NCBI GenBank assembly: GCA_019309145.1
Contig: JAFDGR010000009.1
Location: 1-38,905, forward strand
Length of the DNA stretch: 38,905 nucleotides
Origin: Deltaproteobacteria bacterium
Lineage (GTDB): Bacteria; Desulfobacterota; DSM-4660; Desulfatiglandales; Desulfatiglandaceae
Reading direction: 5' to 3'
Below are positions 9,032 through 18,787 of the stretch, in pieces (within the stretch, counting starts at the first letter, position 1; every line of letters begins with the position of its first letter). The position numbers and the translations under genes were made by a program. The notes under the pieces were generated by a model. That model searched no databases. It was not told the origin of the DNA and saw only the letters and a program-made list of their open reading frames with translations.

Positions 9032-10204
9032 CTACTTAATGGTCACCAACTTTATCCTGACATTTTTGTACCCATATTTGGCTGCCGACTGTTTTTCGAC
9101 CTTCCAAAGTTCAAAGGTACCGGAAGCGCGGTCACACGTGTCATTGAAAGCGATCGGGCCGCTGGCACCTTCAAACTCCAAAGTTTCCATAGCATCTCTT
9201 ATCGCTTTTCCGTCATATTTGCCGGCTTTTTTGATCGCCTTGGCCACCGCCCACACCGCATCATAGGTAGTATCACAGTAAACCTCCGGGGCCTCTCCGT
9301 ATTTGCTCTTATATGCGGCGGCAAACGTATCATAGGTCTTGGTTAATCCTCCGGCAGATCTCGTACCGGCCAGGAAGGCCTTTTCCATGAACTCAGCCGA
9401 TTTTGCTTCTTTGAACAGACCGGAGCCGTAGTTCCCATCACATCCCAACCAGGGAATCTTATCCAGGCCTAAGTCAAGCGCCTGCCTGAAAACAATGATG
9501 CCATCATCACAATAAGTGGAGGCAAAAATGACATCGGGGTTACTGCTTTTAATCTGTTGCAACTGGGTGAGATAATCTTTCTTGGTCTGGTCATAGCGAA
9601 CTGAGGCGACATGCTTTCCCTTCCATCCGGCTTGTTTCAAAAGGTCAACGAGTGCAATTTCCAAGCCCTGGCCATACGTATTGTCAAGCACAAACGTTGC
9701 CAACCGCGTAAATCCTTTTTCCATGATCACATCCGACAGAACCTTGGCCTGAAGATCATCACGAAGACAGGTACGGAAAAACCATTTTGTCCACCGTTGT
9801 TTTGAGAGTTTTGCTGCAGTGGCTGACGGCGTTATCATCGGAACTCTTTTCCGGGACGCATACGGACCCGCAGAAAATGAGCTGCCACTGATCATTGGTC
9901 CCACAATTACTTTCACTCCATTCACATCAATTAATTTCTTGATCCTCTCAAGGCCCTTTGCGGGCTCACAATTATCATTTTCCAGTATTAGTTCGACATC
10001 CTTGCCCAAAAGTCCTCCTTGGGCATTAATTTGATCAATTGCGAGTTTCGCCGCGTTTGCCATCCTGGTACCCATTGGTCCAAGATCTCCGGTTGTTGTC
10101 AAGAGACAACCTATTTTTATGGTTTTGGCCTCTGCAGGCCCAACCACTGCCAATGAAGCGAGCAAACAAAACATTGTTGCCATAAGCATAAATTTCTTGA
10201 TCAT
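9032..10204 (-). CDS. Branched-chain amino-acid ABC transporter substrate-binding protein
   Basis: Signal peptide plus IKIGCLLTTTGDLGPMGTRMANAAKLAIDQINAQGGLLGKDVELI, a type I periplasmic binding protein pattern. Confidence 0.92.
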   Translation of the reverse strand: MIKKFMLMATMFCLLASLAVVGPAEAKTIKIGCLLTTTGDLGPMGTRMANAAKLAIDQINAQGGLLGKDVELILENDNCEPAKGLERIKKLIDVNGVKVIVGPMISGSSFSAGPYASRKRVPMITPSATAAKLSKQRWTKWFFRTCLRDDLQAKVLSDVIMEKGFTRLATFVLDNTYGQGLEIALVDLLKQAGWKGKHVASVRYDQTKKDYLTQLQQIKSSNPDVIFASTYCDDGIIVFRQALDLGLDKIPWLGCDGNYGSGLFKEAKSAEFMEKAFLAGTRSAGGLTKTYDTFAAAYKSKYGEAPEVYCDTTYDAVWAVAKAIKKAGKYDGKAIRDAMETLEFEGASGPIAFNDTCDRASGTFELWKVEKQSAAKYGYKNVRIKLVTIK

Positions 10205-10451
10205 TTTCCGCCTCCTTTCTCAGGATCTCACTCCAAAGATCCCATCCAAAGCAAAAGACATGACATTCTCACCATAGAACCTTTGACCATCACCTCCTCC
10301 CCACAAACAGATAGTATCTAACCCGGACAGCTCAAACTGATACTATTTGTGACACTGAAGTCAAGCGCCTCAAACCGCCGTTGTTTTTCGCCCGCTTTCA
10401 GCAGATTCCAGACACTGATTGCTGGATACTTGTTGGCGCAAAGTGAAAATT

Positions 10452-11171
10452 CTATTTGTCTAATCCCAGGTAGCGTTGCTTTGAATCGTCCTCTGAAAAA
10501 AGAGAATCGGCTGCACCCTCCATGGCACAGGATCCTTCTACCAGGACATAGCCTCTTTTTGACACGCTCAAGGCCTTCTTCACATTCTGCTCTACCATCA
10601 GAATTGCCATGCCTGCTTCTTCTATTCTCTCCAGTTTAGACAAAATAACCGACGTTGGCTTGGGAGAAAGGGAAGCCAATGGTTCATCGAGCAACAATAT
10701 TCTTGGCTGACCCATCATAGCCCTTGCGATGGCCAGCATTTGCCGCTCCCCTCCACTGAGATTCCCTGCGAGATAATCCTTCCTCGCCGCAAGCTCGGGA
10801 AACATGTCAAATGTCTCTCCTATTGCCTTTCTTATGGTCTCTTTTCCCTTTCTATAATAAGCGCCCATATCAAGATTTTCGGCGATGGTTAGATTCGGAA
10901 AAACATTGTCGATCTGAGGCACATAACCTAGGCCTTGTTTTATCAACTTGTAAGGAGCCACCCCGGTAATTTCTTCTCCTTGGTAAAATACCTGACCCTG
11001 AAATACTCGGGCAAAGCCGAGAAGGCTCTTGAGCAGGGTGGACTTTCCGCTTCCATTGGGCCCCACAATAGCCACAATTTCACCTGTATCCACGGTGATA
11101 CAAACATCGTTGACGATGATAACATCCCCATACCCGGCACTTATATTTTGAATAGTGAGAATAGGTTGCAT
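10452..11171 (-). CDS. livF: Branched-chain amino-acid ABC transporter ATPase LivF
   Basis: Walker A GPNGSGKST; LSGGERQMLAIARAMM; LivF-like C-terminus. Confidence 0.92.
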   Translation of the reverse strand: MQPILTIQNISAGYGDVIIVNDVCITVDTGEIVAIVGPNGSGKSTLLKSLLGFARVFQGQVFYQGEEITGVAPYKLIKQGLGYVPQIDNVFPNLTIAENLDMGAYYRKGKETIRKAIGETFDMFPELAARKDYLAGNLSGGERQMLAIARAMMGQPRILLLDEPLASLSPKPTSVILSKLERIEEAGMAILMVEQNVKKALSVSKRGYVLVEGSCAMEGAADSLFSEDDSKQRYLGLDK

Positions 11172-11174
11172 GTT

Positions 11175-11936
11175 TCAGCCCCCTAGATAGACCTCATAAA
11201 ACAGAGCGTTTTTCACGACATCCTTAGGCGCACCTTCAATCAATATTTTCCCCTTGTCCATGACGTACACCCTGTGTGCAAAATCAAACAGCAGCTCGAG
11301 TCTATGTTCGATAATAAAAAGGCTCAAGCCTTTATCACAGAGATCCGCGAGCTTCTCAAAAATTCTCCTGCCTAACTTGGGGTTAACCCCGGCCACCGGC
11401 TCATCCAACAGTAAAAGGGTGGGGGAAGCCATGAGCCCTTTTCCTATCTCCAAGAGTTTTCTTTGGCCACCTGACAGTTCACCGGCCGGAGCTGCAGCCA
11501 AATGCGCTATCTCCAGCAATTCAAGCAGCTCCATAGCCCTGTCCGCCATCTCCACTTCTTGTTCTTGCCAGCTATTCCTGAAAAGAAGGCTGTGAATGAA
11601 GCTGTCTCCTCGATGATTTCTCCCCGCCATCAGCATGTTATCCAGCACGCTCAAAGCCTGGAAAAGTTTGGGTACCTGAAAGCCTTTTACGAGGCCGAGG
11701 CCATAGGTCTGATGGGGTGGCATATTGTTTATGCGTCTGCCACTAAAATAAATACTTCCTTCATCTGGCTGATAGAGACCAAGAATAGTATTAAACAGGG
11801 TGCTTTTTCCACTCCCATTGGGTCCAACCAGGCCCCAAATGCTCCCACTGCTTATGTCCAGGTCCACCCCGTTGACAGCATAGAGCCCCCCAAAATGTTT
11901 ACTAACTTTTCTCAGTTTCAGCAGTGGTTCTCTCAT
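11175..11936 (-). CDS. livG: Branched-chain amino-acid ABC transporter ATPase LivG
   Basis: Walker A GPNGSGKST; LSGGQRKLLEIGKGLM; LLLDEPVAGVNP. Confidence 0.92.
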   Translation of the reverse strand: MREPLLKLRKVSKHFGGLYAVNGVDLDISSGSIWGLVGPNGSGKSTLFNTILGLYQPDEGSIYFSGRRINNMPPHQTYGLGLVKGFQVPKLFQALSVLDNMLMAGRNHRGDSFIHSLLFRNSWQEQEVEMADRAMELLELLEIAHLAAAPAGELSGGQRKLLEIGKGLMASPTLLLLDEPVAGVNPKLGRRIFEKLADLCDKGLSLFIIEHRLELLFDFAHRVYVMDKGKILIEGAPKDVVKNALFYEVYLGG

Positions 11937-12846
11937 GTCCAATTCTATCCCTTGCCTTTGTTCTAATCTGGCTCTCTTTTAGCATGCCTTGCGGCCTATA
12001 CAGGAGGATCAGAATAATCAAGATGCCAAAAATGATATATTGCAAGTTGCTGGGATCCACCGGCAGCGTCAAATAGTCCTTGGCAATATTTGCTCCTCTA
12101 TCGAAAACCATTACCAGGACAGCACCCAATAATGCCCCCCAGTTGTTCCCGGGGCCACCGACGAGAACCATTATCCAGACGGTAAAAGAGAGCATAGGCA
12201 CGAACATGTACGGATCGATGAATTGAATATACTGCGCGTATAAACCGCCTCCCAACCCTGCAATGGCTGAACCCAGTGCGAATATTTGAGCCCTGTATCT
12301 GGTCTTATTCTTCCCCAGTGCTTCAGCGGCCAGCTCATCCTCCCGAATAGCACGCATGACCCTCCCATAGGGAGAATTGGCCAACATCTGCACAACAACG
12401 AAACAGACTGCTAAACAAAAGTAAACCAGACCGATGTTTACCAATGCATCAATGCGAGCCGACGAATCACCAACTGAAATAGCAGGAAGAACCGGAGTAC
12501 CCCAAACGCCCCCTGCAATCCAGCCCTCCGATTTCACAATAAGCTTCAAGATTTCGCCAAAGCTCAAAACCACTATGGCCAAGTAATCCTCTCTCAGCTT
12601 CAACGTGGGCAGAGAAACAATGACGCCAACAATAGCTGCAGCCACTGCACCGGCAAGAAGGCAGAAATAAAAGGGAACATTGATTTCAGACAGAAGATAA
12701 TACGTGTACGCGCCCACCAGCACAAAGGCTACTTTCCCGAAATTGGCCAAACCGGCAAAACCGAACTCCAGGTTCAGGCTTAGTGAAAATATCCCAAAAA
12801 TGCCAATCAAGACAACGAGATCAAGAAAATAGACTAACAGGTCCAA
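11902..12846 (-). CDS. livM: Branched-chain amino-acid ABC transporter permease LivM
   Basis: Hydrophobic permease with REDYLAIVVLSFGEI and GRVMRAIREDELAAEALG motifs. Confidence 0.92.
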   Translation of the reverse strand: MDLLVYFLDLVVLIGIFGIFSLSLNLEFGFAGLANFGKVAFVLVGAYTYYLLSEINVPFYFCLLAGAVAAAIVGVIVSLPTLKLREDYLAIVVLSFGEILKLIVKSEGWIAGGVWGTPVLPAISVGDSSARIDALVNIGLVYFCLAVCFVVVQMLANSPYGRVMRAIREDELAAEALGKNKTRYRAQIFALGSAIAGLGGGLYAQYIQFIDPYMFVPMLSFTVWIMVLVGGPGNNWGALLGAVLVMVFDRGANIAKDYLTLPVDPSNLQYIIFGILIILILLYRPQGMLKESQIRTKARDRIGHERTTAETEKS

Positions 12847-13740
12847 TTATCCTCTCCTGAAAAACATAGCCAAGCCCTGGGGTTTCACAATGAGGGTGAT
12901 GATCAAAATCAAGAAAGCAACTGCTATCCGATAAGAGGTCGAAAAACCGAGGGCCATCAGAGCAACCACCCCGCAATTTTCAGCAAGGCCGATAATGAAT
13001 GCCGCGACGATAGCGCCGTAAAAATTACCAATACCTCCTAAAATGGCAACAGCGAAAATGGGCAATATGATATCCCAACCGGTCATAGGCCAAATCTGGG
13101 TGTTCGCTGCACGGAATATACCGGCAATAGCTGCAAGGCCGGCTCCGACAAACCACGTTATCAGGATCACGTTATCCGTATTCACACCGGATGCCTTCGC
13201 AAGCTCCGGATTACTGGAACTCGCTCTAATGGCCTTTCCAATCTTTGTTTTGATGAGGATAAAGTGCATAATGACGGAAAGGCCCACGGCAGAAAAAATG
13301 ATCCACACCCAAAGCCCGGTTATCCTCAGTGGCCCCATGTCGAGGGATGGCCATTTACTGACAAAGTACAAAGGCTTCCATCCCCAAATCGAACCAATGG
13401 AATATCTCAAGACAAAACCCAGGCCTATTGAGGCGACCATGAGATGAATAATTGTCGCCCCTCTCCGGGCCAATGGCTGAAACACTGATCGATAACACAA
13501 AAATCCCACCACACCCGTGAGCAGGAAAGCTACTGGAAACGCGACGCTCAAACCTAACCCCAACTGTACAGATACCAGATACCCGAAAAAAGCGCCGACC
13601 GTTAGTAACTCAGCATGAGCAAAGTTGGGAAACTTCGAAAGGCCATAGGTCAATGTTAGGCCCACTGCTCCAATGAGATAAATACTTCCTGTAACCGCTG
13701 AATTAAATAATATCTGAACCCAATTTGCCAAAATGAGCAC
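12847..13740 (-). CDS. livH: Branched-chain amino-acid ABC transporter permease LivH
   Basis: LivH-like permease (NFAHAELLTVGAFFGYL, GKAIRASSSNPELAKASG); adjoins livM. Confidence 0.92.
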   Translation of the reverse strand: MLILANWVQILFNSAVTGSIYLIGAVGLTLTYGLSKFPNFAHAELLTVGAFFGYLVSVQLGLGLSVAFPVAFLLTGVVGFLCYRSVFQPLARRGATIIHLMVASIGLGFVLRYSIGSIWGWKPLYFVSKWPSLDMGPLRITGLWVWIIFSAVGLSVIMHFILIKTKIGKAIRASSSNPELAKASGVNTDNVILITWFVGAGLAAIAGIFRAANTQIWPMTGWDIILPIFAVAILGGIGNFYGAIVAAFIIGLAENCGVVALMALGFSTSYRIAVAFLILIITLIVKPQGLAMFFRRG

Positions 13741-14008
13741 CTATAAGCGAAAAAAATGATAACTCGTTCCTCAAAAATGATTTGTGAACGGGGGCTTACA
13801 ATGAACCCTTTCCCTTGGCTTTAATATGAAAAATCTCTTTATCCTTGCCCAACGTGGATTTATTTTCCAAAAATTTGTATTTGTCAATATCTATCTTTTC
13901 AATAATCTACGACTAAATCTTGTGGCACTGGTGTCCCCACCTCGGTAAGTACCTTGCGATATTCGAGCTCACTTGCTCCGCATGGTCAGCTTTTTTCCTT
14001 GACGAATG

Positions 14009-15577
14009 TCAGGGGGCCTTTTTCATGGCCACATGAATACCCAGTAGCTTCCAGGAGGCTCGCTCGTGGATATAGGTCAGGCTGAACGTGGTTCTCTGAG
14101 GCCTCGTTGGATAATGACCTTTTACTTTCAGCAATCCCTCCTGGTCGAGGCAGATTTCATTCTCTATGACGGGATCCAATTGATTCAACGCGGCCAATTC
14201 TTTCTGTTTGGCAAAACTCCTGAATGCTTGGCGCAATCTGGCCGGCGTGGCTTGAATCTGCAACGTTGTGGAGACATTGGCATGAAAGGCTTGAAAATTC
14301 CGTTTCTGCGCGGCATTGGCAAAATCACCCATTGTGACAGCGGCTAATCTTTCGACCTCACCTCTTGAGGGCAGGGAAAGACTCTTGATCCTGGTCACGG
14401 CCAGGTGTTTGCCGGTCACGTCATTGACTACGATTTCGAAAACCCGCCAAACATGCATCCACGATAGTAGATTGTCCTCGGGCCGCATGCAAAAAAGCCC
14501 CAGACCCAGGTAACCGGACCGGTGGCCCAGCACCAGAAAGGCTACTTCACCCGGCACCCCCTTGACCATCACATCCCATTTTTCAAGCTTTCCCAAGGGG
14601 GACGCCTGTTTTGGCATCAGGTCCGCTTTGAGGGTGCACTGATCATAGGATAAGGATATACGTTGGAAGTCTTTTTTCAGATTGGCCAGGATCTCCTCTG
14701 GTGTCGCGCCGGTGCCTTTGGAAAACCCGCCGACACGGATAAACCCATAGGTGGTTACGTTTCCCTTGTTTTTATCACGGACCACCAGGCGCATATCCAC
14801 TGCTGTTTGGCCGGCCGGCAGACCTTGATGCTCTTCGATTTCCCAGCTTTTCGGATGATGGAACTTGAATCTAGGCTTTCCGGCGGAGGCAAAAACAGCC
14901 ATTGGGAAGGCATATCGTTGTGAGGCTTTTTGATGCACGGTGAAAGAGATGGCTGCCGCGGCAAAAATTGGGGCATACCGGATAAATTCGGATTCACGTG
15001 CCGACCCCGATACTACGAAAACACGGTCACCGTGACGGGAGAAAGTCAGTCGTGAAAGGAAGGATGAGGAACCCTTGGAAAACCGGGTCAGAACCTCATC
15101 AATCTCGCGCCGGTTATAGGTCCCTTGCCGGCGCACGAGCACATCCACCTTATTTTCCCTGAAATATTGATCCAAAAGGTCATACAGGCTGATTTCCATG
15201 GCCATCCGAGTATACGCCACCTGGATTCTGGCCGAATCTTTATCGTCTCCAGGGGCAGTTTGCTCGGCAAGAGGGACCATGCGCAGCGTATCCTCCTGCA
15301 GCATGTTGGCCGGCACGGTAAGGTGAATGTCGCGCCACCCTTTCGGTATCAACAGGTTAAAGCTAAGATCTTTGCGTTTCAAGGGTTTGTAGGTGAAGTT
15401 GAAATAGGATTTCTTGATCTGTTGTTCACTCGGCAGTTTGTTCTTCTGGAACGCCCGCAAAGGAGCAATAGCGTCGACGGCAAGAAGGACGGGAGTCTTT
15501 GTCATGACCCCTAGGGCCACAGTAACTACCAAACTTGCAACAAGGGTTCGGGCCATCACTTTGGCTGGGAATAGCAT
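14009..15577 (-). CDS. Secreted protein of unknown function, apparently three domains
   Basis: ATG 15577 behind AGGAGGTACC; N-terminal signal sequence; two PsbP/DcrB-like segments (LIPKGWRD..., HHPKSWEIEE...) and an NTF2-like C-terminal segment. Confidence 0.7.
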   Translation of the reverse strand: MLFPAKVMARTLVASLVVTVALGVMTKTPVLLAVDAIAPLRAFQKNKLPSEQQIKKSYFNFTYKPLKRKDLSFNLLIPKGWRDIHLTVPANMLQEDTLRMVPLAEQTAPGDDKDSARIQVAYTRMAMEISLYDLLDQYFRENKVDVLVRRQGTYNRREIDEVLTRFSKGSSSFLSRLTFSRHGDRVFVVSGSARESEFIRYAPIFAAAAISFTVHQKASQRYAFPMAVFASAGKPRFKFHHPKSWEIEEHQGLPAGQTAVDMRLVVRDKNKGNVTTYGFIRVGGFSKGTGATPEEILANLKKDFQRISLSYDQCTLKADLMPKQASPLGKLEKWDVMVKGVPGEVAFLVLGHRSGYLGLGLFCMRPEDNLLSWMHVWRVFEIVVNDVTGKHLAVTRIKSLSLPSRGEVERLAAVTMGDFANAAQKRNFQAFHANVSTTLQIQATPARLRQAFRSFAKQKELAALNQLDPVIENEICLDQEGLLKVKGHYPTRPQRTTFSLTYIHERASWKLLGIHVAMKKAP

Positions 15578-15734
15578 GGGGTACCTCCTTTCGTGCAAAA
15601 AATTTCTCTAACAGGAACGCCTGACACGATCTATCAAACGCACTTCAAAACGAAAGAGGGTGAATGAGATAAGTGAACAAGGGAAAAGGGTCTGCAACAA
15701 TTGGCCTCGCACAGGCCCTTGCTGTCCAGTGATA

Positions 15735-17465
15735 TCACTCCTGCTCAGCGTGCGCAACGTCCCTGAAATAGTGGGCGAACTTGCGGAGACTCAGAGGGGA
15801 AAAACGATCCAGCACGCTTGTGAGTTCCAGGCCGGGGACAAGGACCTTGACGACCGGGATTTCCAGCTCTTCTCTGGTCAGGTCCACGTAGATGGGATGA
15901 AAGCCGTTTCGGAGCAATACTTCCTCAAGGATTCGCAGATCCTTCGACACATCCCCGGATGAAAAACAGGGGAGTTCCTCATCATTGACGGTCCTGAGAC
16001 CTTCCGGCGGGGCCGTCGATCCGAACCAGTAAGGATATGGATAGGGGATTTCAGTCATCGCCGAAGCCACGGCACGTTTTCCGTCCAGGTGTGCCGCGGT
16101 CCCCTTGAGGATGACTCCGCCCGGTCCCTGGATAAAGGCCTTATAGCAGGGTATCCCGAATTCCTGGGTGAGATCCAGGAACTGGATCTGGATGCCTTTT
16201 CGTTTCATTCCTCCGATAATATCATGTACTTTCGGGTCATCGGAACTGAGCAGAAACCGCCGGCTCTCGCAATAGGGCACGACCTTTTCCGCGTCTCTTT
16301 CGATGACCTCCAGGAGCCCGCTCAGTCTTGCCTCCTCCATGGTGCTGCCCGCGCCAAGGCCTGTTGAGGGAAGCCCGCTGGTAAGGCTCATCTCATCAAA
16401 ATTGGCGAACAGAAAGACCATCTGGGCCGGAACAAGGACACGTGAATACCCCTCCGGACCGGCCATTTCTCCCGAAATCCAATAGAGTTCCTGGTCCTCA
16501 TAAGGGACTTCCAGGAGGAACTCATTGGGATCCACGGCCCCATGCCCCCTTTTCAGGTCCGTATAGGTTCCCTTCACCAGTGTCGGAGCGCCCACGTACC
16601 CCGACAGGGTCTCTTCACGGGCCCGGCAAAACGCGGAATATCGTTCTGCTATCTCCATCAGGCACGAGATCCTGGCCTGGTGAATATGCATGCCGCGCCC
16701 GTAGCTTACCAGTTCCCCGCGCAGTCTCCAGTGGTTCCGTCCCTGTTTCAGGGTCACGTCGAGGTTCCAGGGCCTTTCTACCGCGTAGGGGCTTATCGTA
16801 GCCTCGGTCCTGGCCTCCCATCCCCTGAGGATGCCGAGGCGCTCCAGTTTTTTGGTCACCTGTCTCACGGCTTCTTTTGCCCGGGCCCTTCCTTCCTTCT
16901 CATGGCCGCCCGACCCATGCGAGCGTTGTTCCAGCGCGGCCCGCCCGGCCCACCATTGGTCTATGGCTTCGGGATCGTAAGGGATGGAAAGACCAGCCCC
17001 ATCCGGTGGAGGGAGCGGTTTGTGCCAGGTCATATTTTCTGAAAAAAGCCTGAGCCAGTCTTCATGGGATTCATGGCGGGCCGCTCTTGACCAGCGGATG
17101 TAGATGAGAGGACTCGAATGGGTCAGTGCTTCGAGGTTGTTTGCGGTCAACCGGTCCCGGAGGGGTGCGAATTTTTCAGAAACCAGGGAGGCTTCATAGG
17201 CCAATACCCGGAGCAAAGGCTTTCGCTTCCCGGCTTTATCCACAAGATCGAGGAGTTCATCCGGCTCGAGTTTCCCGATACGGTCCAGCGCGTACTGGCG
17301 CATGAACTGGTCATGGGGATGCTCCTCGAGAGCCGCGGCCAGGTCCGTGAAAGTCGGATCTCTCTCAGGGATGCAGGAAAACCAGCCCACTCCCTGGCCC
17401 GTGCCGAGACGTGAAAGCATATAGTGTATGCTGTGGCTTGCAGGAGTTTGAGATGCATCGTTCAC
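15735..17465 (-). CDS. YcaO-domain protein with ~190-aa N-terminal extension
   Basis: YcaO ATP-binding motifs: SCLMEIAER (Sx3ExxER), GAGSTMEEARLSGLLEVIERDA. GTG start 9 nt after the upstream gene's stop. Confidence 0.88.
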   Translation of the reverse strand: MNDASQTPASHSIHYMLSRLGTGQGVGWFSCIPERDPTFTDLAAALEEHPHDQFMRQYALDRIGKLEPDELLDLVDKAGKRKPLLRVLAYEASLVSEKFAPLRDRLTANNLEALTHSSPLIYIRWSRAARHESHEDWLRLFSENMTWHKPLPPPDGAGLSIPYDPEAIDQWWAGRAALEQRSHGSGGHEKEGRARAKEAVRQVTKKLERLGILRGWEARTEATISPYAVERPWNLDVTLKQGRNHWRLRGELVSYGRGMHIHQARISCLMEIAERYSAFCRAREETLSGYVGAPTLVKGTYTDLKRGHGAVDPNEFLLEVPYEDQELYWISGEMAGPEGYSRVLVPAQMVFLFANFDEMSLTSGLPSTGLGAGSTMEEARLSGLLEVIERDAEKVVPYCESRRFLLSSDDPKVHDIIGGMKRKGIQIQFLDLTQEFGIPCYKAFIQGPGGVILKGTAAHLDGKRAVASAMTEIPYPYPYWFGSTAPPEGLRTVNDEELPCFSSGDVSKDLRILEEVLLRNGFHPIYVDLTREELEIPVVKVLVPGLELTSVLDRFSPLSLRKFAHYFRDVAHAEQE

Positions 17466-17473
17466 GTTGAAAG

Positions 17474-18787
17474 CTACCTTCCGCTCAGCTCATAGGTACC
17501 CCTGACCCGGTCCTGGAGATACACAAAGTCGAATTTCCCCCCGCAGGCCTCTTCAAACCAGGTTTGCCCCTGTTCCCGGCACGAGGCACACGCGTTTCTC
17601 GGGATGTGCACGGCAAAGATATGATTTCCCCTGCTGGATGTTGATTCGATGGAAAAGGTCCCTGGGCAATCCACGCAACGGCGGATTTTCTCGTGCTGCT
17701 CTTCCCGGATGCCGTCGGTATCGTAATAGATCTCCCGCTTCCGTGCCACTATTTCACCGGGCTTATAGGTATTTTTCTGAAACTCCTCCCGCAGGAACAT
17801 GCCTTTGAGATCAATCACCTGCTGCTCAATATAGCGGGTAATATCGCCGCGCTGGGCCTGGTAATCCCGGTCATAATTAGGTTCTTTCACAAACCCGGTA
17901 TCCAGGCCTGCCATGGCCATGATGATACCCACATTCACGTAAGGAAGCGCGTTTTCGACGGCGTACCCCCCTTCCAGGACCGCGATATCCGGTTTCAACC
18001 GGGCATTGAGCAGGGCATACCCTCTGGCTGAAAAATTCATATGGGTGATGGGATCATTGAAGTGGTTGTCCTGGCCCGCGGAATTGATCACCAGTTCCGG
18101 TTTGAATTTCTCCAGCAGGGGCATGATGAGCTCTTCCAGCACATACAGGAATCCCTCTTCTCCTGTCTGGGGAGGAAGCGGGATGTTCACGGTGGTCCCT
18201 TCCGCATTGGGGCCGCCCAGCTCATCGGGAAACCCTGATCCGGGATAGAGGGTTCGTCCGTCCTGATGCACGGAGATATAAAGGGTATTGGGATCATGCC
18301 AGAAAATATCCTGGGATCCGTCACCATGGTGGCAGTCCGTGTCCACGACGGCGATTTTTTCGACCCCGTACGTGTCCCGGATATACTCCGCCATCACCGC
18401 TTCATTATTGATGTTACAAAAACCCCGGTTTCCGTGGACCACCCGCATGGCATGGTGACCGGGCGGCCGCACCAGGGCAAAAGCGCTCTCCACTTCTCCC
18501 TTGAGAACCGCATCGGCAGCCACGAGACAACCCCCGGCTGAAATCAGGTGGCTTTCCGTGGTCACTGCCGCCTCGTCGGGAACGCAAAAATGGACCCGTT
18601 GAATGTCCTTTGCCCCGGCAGGCCTGACCCGGTACTCAAAGATTCCCTCCACGTCCAGGAGCCCCTCTTCCATGACCTGATCCTGGGTGTAAAGAAGCCG
18701 CTCCTCTCGCTCAGGATGGGTCGGGCTGATGGCCCAATCATAGGCCGGAAAAAAAACCAATCCCATGCGTCTTGGTGCCTTTATCAT
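17474..18787 (-). CDS. Histone deacetylase / acetylpolyamine amidohydrolase-like deacylase
   Basis: RPPGHHA, DTDCHHGDGSQDIFW, GQDNHFND, LEGGYA. ATG 18787 overlaps the upstream stop codon (ATGA). Confidence 0.9.
   Translation of the reverse strand: MIKAPRRMGLVFFPAYDWAISPTHPEREERLLYTQDQVMEEGLLDVEGIFEYRVRPAGAKDIQRVHFCVPDEAAVTTESHLISAGGCLVAADAVLKGEVESAFALVRPPGHHAMRVVHGNRGFCNINNEAVMAEYIRDTYGVEKIAVVDTDCHHGDGSQDIFWHDPNTLYISVHQDGRTLYPGSGFPDELGGPNAEGTTVNIPLPPQTGEEGFLYVLEELIMPLLEKFKPELVINSAGQDNHFNDPITHMNFSARGYALLNARLKPDIAVLEGGYAVENALPYVNVGIIMAMAGLDTGFVKEPNYDRDYQAQRGDITRYIEQQVIDLKGMFLREEFQKNTYKPGEIVARKREIYYDTDGIREEQHEKIRRCVDCPGTFSIESTSSRGNHIFAVHIPRNACASCREQGQTWFEEACGGKFDFVYLQDRVRGTYELSGR

Noticed and set aside
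15735-17465. Classical TOMM/RiPP cluster
   Set aside because: No convincing precursor peptide, E1-like partner, dehydrogenase or exporter nearby; small ORFs around it are antisense shadows.
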